Source: Candidatus Sulfotelmatobacter sp.
Lineage (GTDB): Bacteria > Acidobacteriota > Terriglobia > Terriglobales > Acidobacteriaceae
Direction of reading: 5' to 3'
NCBI GenBank assembly: GCA_036500765.1
Contig: DASYBM010000004.1
Span: 806,001-870,000, forward strand
DNA: 64,000 nt
The position numbers and the translations under genes were made by a program. Below the pieces are notes generated by a model. That model was not told where the DNA came from and made no database searches. It saw only the letters and a program-made list of their open reading frames with translations. How positions within the stretch are numbered: position 1 is the first letter of the stretch; every line of letters starts with the position of its first letter. Positions 1-9,560 of the stretch are shown piece after piece.

Positions 1-1547
1 CGATTCACAGGCTGCCGGAAGCCGATCCATTTTCCAGCATAGGACTCCTGACTCATCAGGTCATGACGCTCCGAGCTGAATCCCATGGGCAGGACGTAAT
101 CAGCGAACCACGCGGTCTCGCTCCAAGTGGGCGTCAGAGCGGCATGCAGGCCAAGTTTTTCTTCGTCGCGCAGCATCTCGATCCACGAGAAGCCGTCGGG
201 ATAAGTCCAAACTGGATTGAATACGCGCGTGAAATACGCCTCAATGCGCCCACGTCCTTCTTTTAGAAAATGCGGCAACAAAAATGACATTTCATGCGTG
301 CACAGCGGCCACTCCTGGGGATAGAGCAATTCATTCCAGCGCTTCTGTGGCGGCGGCACTTTGAAAGTCTTCGGAACGAATTTGTTCCACGCATTTAGAT
401 TGTGTCCGCCTTCGGTACCCACCGAACCGGTAAGAACGTGCAGGAGCATCAAGGCGCGCGCTGGCTGCCATCCGCCGAGATTGCCGGAGGCGCTTCCGCG
501 CCACAGATGCGACGCGAAACGGCTTCCCGCCGTGGCGATCTCGCGCGCGGTCTTTACGATGACATCGGCCTTGACTCCGCTTTCTTTCTCGGCAAACTGC
601 GGCGTGAACTTGGCGTAATGTTTTTTCAGGGCTTCAATCAGCGCCTCAAAACTCTGGCCTTGGGCTTTGAAGCCGTCGACCTCCAGTTCTTCCCAGTTGG
701 TCCAGTTTTTAACGAATTTAACGTCGAAGCGGTTCTCGTCAAGAATTATCTTGGCCATCGCCAGCAAGACCGCGGCTTCGGTTCCGGGATAAGTCGGCAT
801 CCAGTAGTCAGCCATGCTCGCGGTATTCGAGAGCCGGGGATCCATCACGGCCAGCTTCGCCCCCGCCATTTTGCCGTCGATGATGCGCTGCGCATGCGGA
901 TTAAAATAGTGCCCCGACTCGAGGTGCGCCGACAGCAAGAGAATGAAGCGCGCATTGGCATGGTCGGGCGAGGGCCGGTCGGCGTAATGCCACAGCAGAT
1001 AGCCGAGTCGCGCCGAGGATGAACATACATTCGTGTGCGAGTTATGGCCGTCGATGCCCCAGGCCTGCAATGTGCGCTCCATGATGAAATCGTGTCCCGG
1101 ACGCCCGACGTGGTACATCACCTCTTCGCCGCGGCCCTCGAGAATTGCCTTGCGAATGCGAGTGCCAAACGTTTCTAGTACTTCATCCCACGAAGTGCGC
1201 GTCCACTTCCCTGCTCCGCGTGCGCCGCTGCGCTTCATGGGATAGAGCACGCGATCGGGATCGTGAATCTGATTAATGGTCGCCGGTCCTTTGGCGCAAA
1301 GCCGCCCGCGGCTCGCCGGATGCATAGGGTTGCCTTCGAACTTCTCGACCTTGCCGGTTTTCTTATCGACGTATGCCAGAAGACCGCAGGCGGATTCACA
1401 GTTGAAACAAATCGTGGGGACGAGATCGTAGTGGCGTTCGATGCGCCGCGGCCAAGCCTCGGGGTCGAGTTCAACCCAGTCATCCCACTTCTCCACCGGC
1501 GGACAGTACGCCAGATGGCTGCCGTCGCGTTTGAACTCGTTACTCAT
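1..1547 (-). CDS. Molybdopterin oxidoreductase catalytic subunit (partial, runs off left edge)
   Basis: Catalytic subunit of a complex iron-sulfur molybdoenzyme (DMSO/polysulfide reductase superfamily), exchanging electrons with quinone through the membrane partner encoded just upstream. The first 515 residues are visible. A 4Fe-4S site reads Cys47, Cys50, Cys54 (CFNCESACG) and Cys84 (GRLCAKG). Cys175 in NVCSSSARLGY sits where the molybdenum ligand is usually found. The ATG has GGGAG about 10 nt upstream. There is no twin-arginine signal in the N-terminus, so the subunit is probably cytoplasmic, unlike exported PsrA or DmsA. The substrate cannot be decided from this part. It follows the FeS/NrfD fusion gene by 108 bp and is probably co-transcribed. 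Confidence 0.88.
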   Translation of the reverse strand, partial: MSNEFKRDGSHLAYCPPVEKWDDWVELDPEAWPRRIERHYDLVPTICFNCESACGLLAYVDKKTGKVEKFEGNPMHPASRGRLCAKGPATINQIHDPDRVLYPMKRSGARGAGKWTRTSWDEVLETFGTRIRKAILEGRGEEVMYHVGRPGHDFIMERTLQAWGIDGHNSHTNVCSSSARLGYLLWHYADRPSPDHANARFILLLSAHLESGHYFNPHAQRIIDGKMAGAKLAVMDPRLSNTASMADYWMPTYPGTEAAVLLAMAKIILDENRFDVKFVKNWTNWEELEVDGFKAQGQSFEALIEALKKHYAKFTPQFAEKESGVKADVIVKTAREIATAGSRFASHLWRGSASGNLGGWQPARALMLLHVLTGSVGTEGGHNLNAWNKFVPKTFKVPPPQKRWNELLYPQEWPLCTHEMSFLLPHFLKEGRGRIEAYFTRVFNPVWTYPDGFSWIEMLRDEEKLGLHAALTPTWSETAWFADYVLPMGFSSERHDLMSQESYAGKWIGFRQPVN

Positions 1548-1613
1548 TTCAAAAATCTCCCGACAACCTGAGGAACCAAGGTGAGCGACTCAAGAACCTC
1601 GCTGCGCTGGGCG

Positions 1614-1638
1614 GACGGGCGAGCGCGCCCGTCGCTAC
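1614..1638. repeat. Palindromic element with trailing GCTAC
   Basis: Arms GACGGGCG (1614-1621) and CGCCCGTC (1626-1633) flank an AGCG loop and are followed by GCTAC. It lies between the FeS/NrfD gene and the molybdoenzyme gene. The same layout recurs at 10598, 16081 and 22984. Confidence 0.6.
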
Positions 1639-1655
1639 ACGTTTTCTTAAGCGCC

Positions 1656-3179
1656 CTAGCTATTTGGCACGCTCTGCCCTGCCATCACGAAACACCATTC
1701 AAAGATCAGCAAGCCGAGCAGCGCCAATGCTCCGGCTACGGCGACGTTATGAAAATCGAACGGAGCCCACAGAATGGACAGAGGCAAAAACCCGCCAACT
1801 ATAACCGTCCCGCCCCAGAACCACTTCGCGAACGGACCGTGGGTGATGAGTCGCGCCGCGTAAGAAGCATTGTCTGTCGCGTGCGGCATCATGAACTCCG
1901 CCGCCACAATCAGCAGATGCAGAATCAAAGCGAACCCGAGCGCGACTTTTGCGACCTCGAGAAGCTGAGGCGATCCTCCTGCTTGCGAGGGCAGCAGCGG
2001 CAGAACGGCCGCTCCGCACATTAGCGCCTGCACGACTAAATGCACCGGCAGCAGCGGAGTCTGCCACAAGTCGCGGCCTTCACATTGGCCAAACAAAAAC
2101 GCGGTGTATACCGCGGCTGCAAACCCAGCGAGCACCGTCGGCCACAACAGAAACGAGGCTACAAGGGAGAATCCCAGCAGCGAGGCCAACCAGAACAGTC
2201 CGGCCAGCCCGCTGTAACCAATCAGAATGAACGCCCCCCGCGCCAGCCAGGATTTGCTCTGCGGAGTGAACACGACTCGCAGGAAGCGCGCTTTATGTTC
2301 GAGATCCCAAACCAGCAGCACCGTCGTCAGCGCCGTAAAGATTAACGCGATTGTCGAAAGTGTTATGTCCCGCAGTCGGTCCAGTCCCAACCGCCCGAAC
2401 AGCATGGCGATCGCCGGAATCGCCAGAGCGCCCGAGCCGATCGCCTTGGTCCAACAATAAGCCGGAACCTGCCAGCCCCAGGGGCGCGCATGCGACACGT
2501 CATACGCCGCGAGCGCATTTTTCTGTAGCAGCGGACTATCTGGGGGGTACAACGCCCCCCCGCCGTGTACGCTCTCATTGCGTTGCGCCCACATGTAGAT
2601 CGACTCATGCCGCGCCGCAGTGGGCACGATCGCGCTCTCGTCTCCGTCGATGTAATAAAGCTTCGGACGTGTTCCCTGCTCCGGTTTACGGACGCGCACC
2701 GGCTCCCGTGCCAGGAGTTGCGCGATCTCGCCATCGCAGGCGTCGAGGTCTCCGGCGATAATCGCGTGCTCGGGACAAACCACGACGCAGGAGGGCTCCA
2801 GGCCGACTTCGGTGCGATGGGCGCAGAAGTGACACTTCGCCGCCGTGCCCTCGTCGGGATCGATATAAATGGAATCGTATGGGCACGCCTGCATGCAAGC
2901 CTTGCATCCGATGCAGCGCTCGGAGCTGAAATCGACGATGCCGTCCTTGCGCTGGTACATCGCCGTCACTGGGCAGATAGTTACACACGGAGGGTTTTCA
3001 CAGTGATTGCAGCGCGTCACTTGAAATACGCGCCGGGTGTTGGGATAAGTTCCCTTCTCCACGTACTTCACCCATGTACGATTCACGGTGAGCGGAACAT
3101 GGTTTTCCGTCTTGCACGCCACCGTGCAGGCGTGGCAGCCGATGCACTTGCGGTTATCGATGATGAATCCGTATCTCAT
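1656..3179 (-). CDS. Ferredoxin (4x 4Fe-4S) fused to NrfD/PsrC-type quinone-reactive membrane subunit
   Basis: Electron-transfer and membrane-anchor partner of the molybdoenzyme. Residues ~1-200 are a DmsB/PsrB-type ferredoxin with four cysteine groups: CIGCHACTVACK, CNHCENPPCVTICP, CIGCKACMQACP and CHFC...CVVVCP. Residues ~230-507 form about eight hydrophobic helices of the NrfD family, which binds quinone. In most relatives these are two separate proteins, so this is a B-C fusion. Three in-frame ATGs exist (3209, 3194, 3179). I prefer 3179, because the product then starts MRYGFIIDNRKC like other ferredoxin subunits and GGAAAAAAG lies upstream. The substrate is unknown; it could serve a respiratory reductase or dehydrogenase. 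Confidence 0.87.
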   Translation of the reverse strand: MRYGFIIDNRKCIGCHACTVACKTENHVPLTVNRTWVKYVEKGTYPNTRRVFQVTRCNHCENPPCVTICPVTAMYQRKDGIVDFSSERCIGCKACMQACPYDSIYIDPDEGTAAKCHFCAHRTEVGLEPSCVVVCPEHAIIAGDLDACDGEIAQLLAREPVRVRKPEQGTRPKLYYIDGDESAIVPTAARHESIYMWAQRNESVHGGGALYPPDSPLLQKNALAAYDVSHARPWGWQVPAYCWTKAIGSGALAIPAIAMLFGRLGLDRLRDITLSTIALIFTALTTVLLVWDLEHKARFLRVVFTPQSKSWLARGAFILIGYSGLAGLFWLASLLGFSLVASFLLWPTVLAGFAAAVYTAFLFGQCEGRDLWQTPLLPVHLVVQALMCGAAVLPLLPSQAGGSPQLLEVAKVALGFALILHLLIVAAEFMMPHATDNASYAARLITHGPFAKWFWGGTVIVGGFLPLSILWAPFDFHNVAVAGALALLGLLIFEWCFVMAGQSVPNS

Positions 3180-3477
3180 CCGGCTTTTTTCCATACGCGG
3201 AACCGGCATCCCGCGCGGCTTTGGTATTGTAGCTGACGGTCAAGCACGTGGCGTTGATGGACTTGAGACCGCAAAAGCCTGGGCGTGAAGGCCAAATTCA
3301 TTTCGCGCCGATTACGGCATCGCTTCAAGGGATGCCCTGATACGAACCTTCTCGGCCCAAGATCACTCTCCGACGTGCTGCCTTCGATAATCCGGGGCTT
3401 TCTTCAAAAAACCGGGCACGGCATGTCTCCTAAGCTACAATTCATCTGCATTTTTGCAGCCCGGTGAACATGACCCT

Positions 3478-5286
3478 ATGACCGCTGAGATCGCGACCAG
3501 CACGCTCGTGCTCGACGACAAAAAGATTTTCTACAACCGTTTTCTTCTGATCGTGGCCGGCCTGGGTGGCCTGCTTTACGGAGTGGACGTCGGCATTATT
3601 GCGGGCGCGCTGCCGTACTTGCAGGCGACGTCGGGCTTTACCGGACAGCAGCTTTCCTTCGTTGTGGCTGCCGTGCTTCTCGGGAGCGTGATCTCAACCC
3701 TTTTCGCGGGCCTGCTCGCCGACTGGATGGGTCGCAAATCGCTGATGGCGCTCAGCGGGCTCATGTTTGTGATCAGCATTCCGATGATTGCCCTCTCCCA
3801 CGGCTATGGACCGTTGGTCTTTGGCCGTCTGTTGCAGGGTGTGAGCGCGGGCTTAATCGGCGTGGTGGTTCCTCTCTATCTTGCCGAGTGCCTGACGGCA
3901 GCCAACCGCGGCAAGGGGACGGGGATCTTTCAGTGGTTGCTGACTCTCGGTATTGTGATCGCCGCGCTGGTGGGCGCGTACTTTAGCTTCCGCGTTGATC
4001 AGGTGGCCAAGCTGGGCGATGCAGCTCGACTGCTGGCATTCAAGAGTACGGCGTGGCGGGGAATTTTCTGGGTGTCATTGCCGCCGGGAATTCTGTTCGT
4101 GATCGGCAGCTTCATGGTGGCAGAGTCGCCGCGCTGGCTTTTGCGGCGGGGCAAAAAAGATGCGGCCTATAGCGCTCTGATGCGCTCGCGATCGACGGCG
4201 CAGGCCGATCTCGAACTTAAGGAAATGCTCGACGTCAGTGCCACCGAGCTGGTGAAAACCGCAGGCGGCGCCAAGGCCAACGAATCGCTGTTGCGACGGA
4301 AGTACGTGATCCCGTTCGTGCTCGCCTGCATCATCCTCGCCTGCAATCAGGCGACTGGGATCAACTCGATCATCGCCTACAACACGAATATTCTTTTGCA
4401 GAGCGGGCTTTCCGACATTGCCGCGCACTGGGGATATGTCGTATTCACGATCATCAACTTCGCCGTGACTTTCGGCGGCGTCGTCCTGGTGGATCGCAAA
4501 GGTCGCAAATTTCTCCTGGGCATCGGCACCGCTGGAATTATCGTCTCGCTGATTTGCACGGGAGTGCTTTTCCTCCGGACCGAGTTGCACCGTGTGGATA
4601 TCAAGAGCACCGTTCAATCCATGGTTGCTCCCGACCAGCGACTCACGCTTTTGTACGACCATGAGGTCGCCGCGAAGTTGTTGAACGCGACCTCGGCCTC
4701 GCTCGGTCCCGCAAGCGATCGTCCGACATCGCTGGTCGTGATTTATTCCTACGGAGATTTTCGGGCCGCCAGCCAGGTGGTGCGCTCCGACGATCCCGCG
4801 GCGAAGCCGATCGAAATCACTCGCGAAAGTTGTGTGCCAACGAATAAGGTGGTCGCGTTTTTCTCTACTCCGTTCGGCGATCTCGATGCCGCGCGTTCGG
4901 CGCCACTCCGGATTGACAATGCGCTGATCACGCCGGTGCCCGAGCCGCGCAATGGCTGGATGGTAGCCATCACTCTTTTCGTTTTTATGGCATTCTTCGC
5001 GATTGGTCCCGGCGTGTGCGTGTGGCTGGCGCTCTCCGAACTGATGCCCACCCGCATCCGTTCGAATGGGATGAGCATTGCGCTGGTGCTGAATCAGGCC
5101 GTATCGACGACGATTGCAGCCATCTTTCTACCTACAGTCGGCAAGTACGGTTACTCGACCATGTTCTTCGGGTTCGCGGCTTGCACGGTAATTTATTTTG
5201 TCACCGCAATCTGGTTCTTGCCGGAGACAAAAGGCAAAACGCTGGAAGAAATTGAAGCACACTTTGAGGGCGCGGGCGCGAAGTAG
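3478..5286 (+). CDS. MFS sugar-porter family transporter with extended extracytoplasmic loop
   Basis: Inner-membrane sugar:H+ symporter-like carrier of 602 residues. Seen: twelve hydrophobic segments, the loop 2-3 motif GLLADWMGRKS, ESPRWLLRRGK after TM6, the mirrored VDRKGRK motif, and the C-terminal PETKGKTLEEIE hallmark of sugar porters. Residues ~373-492, between TM9 and TM10, form a ~120-residue polar insertion, whereas relatives have a short loop there; this is why the protein exceeds the usual ~460-500. The reading frame extends to a TTG at 3454, but ATG 3478 gives a normal N-terminus. The SIS-domain amino-sugar enzyme follows 44 bp later on the same strand, so the cargo may be an (amino)sugar. 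That substrate is inferred from context only. Confidence 0.85.
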   Translation: MTAEIATSTLVLDDKKIFYNRFLLIVAGLGGLLYGVDVGIIAGALPYLQATSGFTGQQLSFVVAAVLLGSVISTLFAGLLADWMGRKSLMALSGLMFVISIPMIALSHGYGPLVFGRLLQGVSAGLIGVVVPLYLAECLTAANRGKGTGIFQWLLTLGIVIAALVGAYFSFRVDQVAKLGDAARLLAFKSTAWRGIFWVSLPPGILFVIGSFMVAESPRWLLRRGKKDAAYSALMRSRSTAQADLELKEMLDVSATELVKTAGGAKANESLLRRKYVIPFVLACIILACNQATGINSIIAYNTNILLQSGLSDIAAHWGYVVFTIINFAVTFGGVVLVDRKGRKFLLGIGTAGIIVSLICTGVLFLRTELHRVDIKSTVQSMVAPDQRLTLLYDHEVAAKLLNATSASLGPASDRPTSLVVIYSYGDFRAASQVVRSDDPAAKPIEITRESCVPTNKVVAFFSTPFGDLDAARSAPLRIDNALITPVPEPRNGWMVAITLFVFMAFFAIGPGVCVWLALSELMPTRIRSNGMSIALVLNQAVSTTIAAIFLPTVGKYGYSTMFFGFAACTVIYFVTAIWFLPETKGKTLEEIEAHFEGAGAK

Positions 5287-5330
5287 CGGTTTGCCCGGTA
5301 GCCGCAAAATGATTTACTCTCAGCAGTCCC

Positions 5331-6479
5331 ATGACTCCTACAAACCAGAAGGAAAACTCCGCAAATCCAAAGCGCTCTCACGCCATGCTACGGGAGATTT
5401 ACGAGCAGCCTGCGGCCATTGCCAAGACCATTGCGAAGCACCTGAAAGACGACATCATCTTTCCCGGCGAACTCGACTCGATCGAAAGCGCGCTCCTGAC
5501 TTTTGAGAAGCTGATCATCGCCGCCAGTGGCTCAAGCCGCCACGCAGGCCTGGCGGGCGAAATCATGATCGAGGATCTTTCCGGTGTCGCCGTCGACGTA
5601 GAATACGCCAGCGAATATTGTTATCGCTCGACTCACGCTGCGGTCGATCCGATCGTGATGGTGATTACGCAGTCCGGCGAAACGGCGGACACGATCGCTG
5701 CGCAGCGCGAAGCCCTGACACGTGGCGTTAAGACCATCGCAATCTCGAACGTGCCCGAGACTACCATCGTACGCGAAGCCGGGGCCGCCCTGATCTCGGG
5801 AGCCGGGGCGGAGCTGTCCATTCCCGCGACGAAAAGTTTTACGACGCAGCTCACCATTCTCTATCTCATGGCTTTGTTCCTGGCGCGGAAGCGCGGCCGC
5901 ATGACTTCGGAAGTTACGCGCTCGTACTTGCAGCGCCTGATGCGGCTTCCCGATGCGATCGAAAAGGGACTGGCAAGCTGGGATGAGCTCGCCGCGGAAT
6001 TTGGCGGCGTCCACTTCAAGGCGGAAAAGTTTCTCTACCTCGGCCGGGGCGTGCATTATGCGATCGCTCGCGAAGGCGCGCTCAAGCTCAAGGAAATTTC
6101 CTACGCCCATGCCGAAGGCTATCCCGCGGGTGAGCTGAAACATGGCCCCAACGCGCTAGTCGATGACAAGCTGCCCGTGGTAGTTCTGGCGACTTGCGAT
6201 CACCGCGATCCCGACTCCGTGTTGCGCTACCGGCGAACTCTGGACGTAATGAAGGAAGTGCGATCCCGCCGCGGACCGCTGGTGACCGTCGCGACCGAAG
6301 GAGACAAGGATGTCGCAGGAACCGCAGATCACGTTTTCTATGTGCCCGCGGCTCCAGAGTTGCTTTTGCCCATCGTCGAAGTCATCCCATTACAACTGTT
6401 CGCCTATCACATCGCCGTGAACAAAGGCTACGACGTAGATCATCCGCGAAATCTGGTGAAGGCAGTGGTAACCGAGTAG
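5331..6479 (+). CDS. SIS-domain aminosugar isomerase/deaminase (GlmS isomerase half; NagB-II-like)
   Basis: Matches the C-terminal isomerase half of glucosamine-fructose-6-phosphate aminotransferase: two SIS domains, with the first sugar-phosphate site around SGSSRHAG and the serine-rich TQSGETADT. The ending DVDHPRNLVKAV is diagnostic. The N-terminal glutaminase domain (catalytic Cys1) is absent, so ammonia from glutamine is not available. The family without it includes NagB-II glucosamine-6-phosphate deaminases and related ketosamine enzymes, and deamination of glucosamine-6-phosphate to fructose-6-phosphate is the likeliest role. It is probably in an operon with the MFS carrier. An internal ATG (MLREIYEQP, ~5385) is an alternative start; neither has a strong ribosome-binding site. 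Confidence 0.82.
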   Translation: MTPTNQKENSANPKRSHAMLREIYEQPAAIAKTIAKHLKDDIIFPGELDSIESALLTFEKLIIAASGSSRHAGLAGEIMIEDLSGVAVDVEYASEYCYRSTHAAVDPIVMVITQSGETADTIAAQREALTRGVKTIAISNVPETTIVREAGAALISGAGAELSIPATKSFTTQLTILYLMALFLARKRGRMTSEVTRSYLQRLMRLPDAIEKGLASWDELAAEFGGVHFKAEKFLYLGRGVHYAIAREGALKLKEISYAHAEGYPAGELKHGPNALVDDKLPVVVLATCDHRDPDSVLRYRRTLDVMKEVRSRRGPLVTVATEGDKDVAGTADHVFYVPAAPELLLPIVEVIPLQLFAYHIAVNKGYDVDHPRNLVKAVVTE

Positions 6480-6589
6480 CTCTCGCGGACAAAGACGGAG
6501 ACACCGAGTCACCGAGAAAAGCACCAGTTGGTTTCTCTGTGATTCGGTCTCTTCGTGGTGAAAGATGTTTATGGAATGTGCCCGGATAG

Positions 6590-8056
6590 CTAGGCGCGGG
6601 CGAAGTCGATATATCCCTTTTGCACATCGGTGCGGATGAGCTTCACGCGCAGCTTATCCCCCACGTCGAGTCCCTGCTCGCCTTGCGCCAGCAGGCCGTC
6701 GATGCGGGGTTGTAGAGCGCGAACGAAAGTTCCGTGGTCGGTCGCGCCGGTAACAATGGCGTCGAAGACTTCGCCGATTCTGTTTCGCATGGCTACCGCC
6801 GCCAGGCGCTTGGACATGTCGCGTTCGACCTTCTTGGCGGCGTCTTCTTTTTGGGTACAGTTGGCGGCGATCGCCGTGAGTTCCTCGTCAGAGTAAGGAT
6901 TTTTCTGACCTGCCAACATGGCTTTGATCAGCCGCTGCGTGACCATGTCGGCGAAGCGGCGGTTGGGTGCCGTGGAGTGAGTGTAGTCCTGCACCGCTAG
7001 GCCGAAGTGCCCGGGAGCAACGTCGCCGGCACGCTCCAGCACATATTCTCCCGGTCCGATGAGTTTGATGACGGCGAGCGAGAGATCGGCGAAGTGGTCG
7101 GGATCGGCGGCCTTACGCTTCAACAAAAAGTCGTTAAGAGCTTTTGAATCAGGCTCAGCGGGCAACTTTTCATTCTTGGTTCCCGCCAGTTGCACGATTC
7201 GGTCCCAGCGCTTGGGCGTACGCACGATTCGGCGGAGGGACGACACTTTCTCAAGCATACGCGCGACCACGCCATTGGCCGCAACCATAAAATCTTCGAT
7301 TAGTTCGGTGGCGTGGTTCTTCTGTTGCTTCACAACCTCGATAACTTGATCGTTGAGCATCAGCGGCTGGAGTTCGTCAGTTTGCAGGCTGAGGGCGCCG
7401 TGCTGAAAGCGCTGCGCTTTCAGCTTCTGCGCTACCTCATTTTGCAGTTTCAGTTGTGCCTGTAGATCATTGGATGCAGTAACCTTGGTCGGAGCAGCAG
7501 CTGTCCCTTCGAGCCATGCCCCGAGCGAGTTGTATTGCAGTTGAGCTTTGTTGCGGACCACCGCGCGATATACTGCGGGCGAATTCACGATCCCGGCAGA
7601 ATCGACGACGAACTCGATTACGACGCTGAGGCAATCCTGATTTTCCAAAAGCGAAGTCTTGCCGGTGGAAAGTTCTTCCGGGAGCATAGGGAAGTTACGG
7701 ACTCCGGCGTACACGGTGGTCGTTTCTCTCGCGGCGTGCTGGTCGATGGGAGTATTCTTTGCCACGAAGGCATCGACGTCGGCGATGCCAACCATCACTT
7801 TCACATCGCCATTCGCGCCTGCTTCGACAACTTCAATTTGGTCGAGATCGCGGGAAGTGTCGTTGTCGATCGAGGACCAGAGTAGATTCCTCAGGTCGCG
7901 GATCTCGCCCGCAGCCGCGATTTGCGGCGGGTGGGCTTTCAGGTCGGCCAGTTGCAGGGGAACCTGAGGAGGAAAATCCGGCTGGAAGCCGCGCTGTTGC
8001 GTGATCTGTTTGGCGACGGCCTGTAGGTCGAGATGGCTGGGATTAGCGTCTGTCAT
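6590..8056 (-). CDS. RNB-domain exoribonuclease (RNase II/R family)
   Basis: Probable 3'-5' processive exoribonuclease of 488 residues. The RNB core contains the metal-binding aspartate motif SIDNDTSRDLDQ near residue 60. Further conserved stretches include HSTAPNRRFADMVTQR, typical of the RNB C-terminal core, and a C-terminal S1-like RNA-binding segment. It is much shorter than E. coli RNase R (~810) because the N-terminal cold-shock domains are reduced or absent, resembling short RNB proteins of Acidobacteria and cyanobacteria. ATG 8056 is chosen because GGGGAG sits 3 nt upstream; the frame stays open to 8086. It is transcribed towards the SIS gene with no partner gene adjacent. Confidence 0.85.
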   Translation of the reverse strand: MTDANPSHLDLQAVAKQITQQRGFQPDFPPQVPLQLADLKAHPPQIAAAGEIRDLRNLLWSSIDNDTSRDLDQIEVVEAGANGDVKVMVGIADVDAFVAKNTPIDQHAARETTTVYAGVRNFPMLPEELSTGKTSLLENQDCLSVVIEFVVDSAGIVNSPAVYRAVVRNKAQLQYNSLGAWLEGTAAAPTKVTASNDLQAQLKLQNEVAQKLKAQRFQHGALSLQTDELQPLMLNDQVIEVVKQQKNHATELIEDFMVAANGVVARMLEKVSSLRRIVRTPKRWDRIVQLAGTKNEKLPAEPDSKALNDFLLKRKAADPDHFADLSLAVIKLIGPGEYVLERAGDVAPGHFGLAVQDYTHSTAPNRRFADMVTQRLIKAMLAGQKNPYSDEELTAIAANCTQKEDAAKKVERDMSKRLAAVAMRNRIGEVFDAIVTGATDHGTFVRALQPRIDGLLAQGEQGLDVGDKLRVKLIRTDVQKGYIDFARA

Positions 8057-8197
8057 GAACTCCCCGTGTCGAGATGAGATCGACACAGGCTAACACGGAC
8101 AGCGATGTGCAAACGGATCGCGGAGGATCTTACCCCGACTCGGATTATGGAAATCTCACCGCAACGAGCAGGATCCTCACGACTTCGGTGGCCCTAA

Positions 8198-8734
8198 CTA
8201 GCTTGAACCCAGCCGCTCAATATCGGCATTGGTATAAATGTGAGGAGCGTGCGGCCTGTGCGTCTTCCAGAAGTCAGCCGTTTCGCCGAGGGTGACGCCG
8301 AATCCGAGTTCGTGCAAAGACTGCGCGGTCGTCATACCCGTGACACCGGTATTCAAAATGCTCCCGGGCAAGGGTCTCGGAAGGGGCGCCGAACTAATCT
8401 CGATTTCGGTGGCGTTTCCGCCGACGTTCTCATTCTCATTGCCGTTTTCGGACCTGACCTTCTCGGACTTTTGCGGCTCACCCCAAAAAATGCGAGTGAG
8501 ATCGGGCTGAGGCGGAGGTCCCGCGAACGGAGAGGGTGGTTCCGGCAAGGCCTCGTTGCCGGGGCCCGTGTAGCTCGGCAATGGGGCGGAAAGCGATAAC
8601 GACGGAGTGGCAATCGGCTGAAGGAACGTCGAATTATTGGTGATCAGGTATTGCGGACCTGCGGCGAAATTCGTGTCCTGGGCGGCGCTGATTGTCGCGA
8701 CAGCCAACAGAAAGAGAAAGGTTGCGGAGCGCAT
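8198..8734 (-). CDS. Secreted protein of unknown function, proline-rich
   Basis: 178 residues with a clear Sec signal (MRSATFLFLLAVATISAAQ, cleavage after the second alanine). The mature part is polar and rich in Pro, Ser, Asn and Glu, with a low-complexity NGNENENVGG patch and no recognisable domain. The C-terminal ~60 residues (from NTGVTGMTTAQSLHELGFGV) look more ordered. ATG 8734 is preceded by GGAGG at 6-7 nt, so this start is firm although the frame is open to 8857. Its flanks are an RNB ribonuclease and a DUF2127 protein; the context suggests nothing specific. Function unknown. Confidence 0.62.
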   Translation of the reverse strand: MRSATFLFLLAVATISAAQDTNFAAGPQYLITNNSTFLQPIATPSLSLSAPLPSYTGPGNEALPEPPSPFAGPPPQPDLTRIFWGEPQKSEKVRSENGNENENVGGNATEIEISSAPLPRPLPGSILNTGVTGMTTAQSLHELGFGVTLGETADFWKTHRPHAPHIYTNADIERLGSS

Positions 8735-8843
8735 GGCTACCTCCGGAAATCGACTATCTTCTCCGCCGATTATTACCCCAAGGCCGGAAAACCGCCAGAG
8801 TCCTAAGGCTCCAATCATGCGCCTGGCGCGGGTTTCAGTCGCA

Positions 8844-9359
8844 CTAGACTTCCGCACCCATGGCGGGCTGTTCGCGTTCGCGCCGGTTGGCGCGGATGAC
8901 GTAGAGCATGTAGATAACGACCCCCAGATTGACGACCAGCAAAGCGCCGCGAGTCCAGCTCAAGCCGCGCATAAGTTCGCGAATCTCCAGTGGAAGAAGC
9001 AAGGTGCCGGAAACCAAGGCGACCCACTCGGCCCAGGTGCGCCCCTTCCACAGACCATAACCCTCGGTAAAGCGCAGGGCGGCATAGGCGAATGCGATGC
9101 GGGCGGCGGCCCAAAGGCGCGCGTCAGTAACACTGTCCGCGAAGTCGAGAAAGACTTGGGCGAACTGTCGATCCGTATTGATGTGCAACAGAGCGAGCAG
9201 GCTTTCGGCATACAACCATACATCTTTGTGCACCAGGGCAAGCGCACAAAGCCCCATCAGCACAACGAAGATGCCTTTGATGAGTTCGACCAGGGCTACT
9301 GCCCGCAGCACGCGCCGCTGGCGGCGGTGCCGTTCCTGCATGGTGGCGAGATGGCGCAT
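8844..9359 (-). CDS. DUF2127 family small membrane protein
   Basis: About 171 residues with four predicted membrane helices, matching the DUF2127 layout: helix 1 around ALVELIKGIFVVLMGLCAL, then the characteristic RFTEGYGLWKGRTWAEWVAL and PLEIREL signatures, and a last helix LVVNLGVVIYMLYVI. The function of the family is unknown. The open frame begins with a GTG at 9377; ATG 9359 or 9341 are alternatives, and none has a good ribosome-binding site. The C-terminus ends in a charged cytoplasmic tail (RANRREREQPAMG). Confidence 0.72.
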   Translation of the reverse strand: MRHLATMQERHRRQRRVLRAVALVELIKGIFVVLMGLCALALVHKDVWLYAESLLALLHINTDRQFAQVFLDFADSVTDARLWAAARIAFAYAALRFTEGYGLWKGRTWAEWVALVSGTLLLPLEIRELMRGLSWTRGALLVVNLGVVIYMLYVIRANRREREQPAMGAEV

Positions 9360-9560
9360 GAATGCGAGGGATGTCACTGGCAGAGTATCACGGAGCCCGC
9401 AGAATGGTCGCGGCAGGGACTGCCGAAGCAGACGGTCGAGCTGCGCTTGATCGACAGCCCCAGAAGGTGGCCGCTTCCAGGTGAGTCATGTCTGAGGATT
9501 CTTACCTCGGTAACTGGAGTTGACCGACAAACAGTGTGACGATGGCAGAGGGAGAACACC

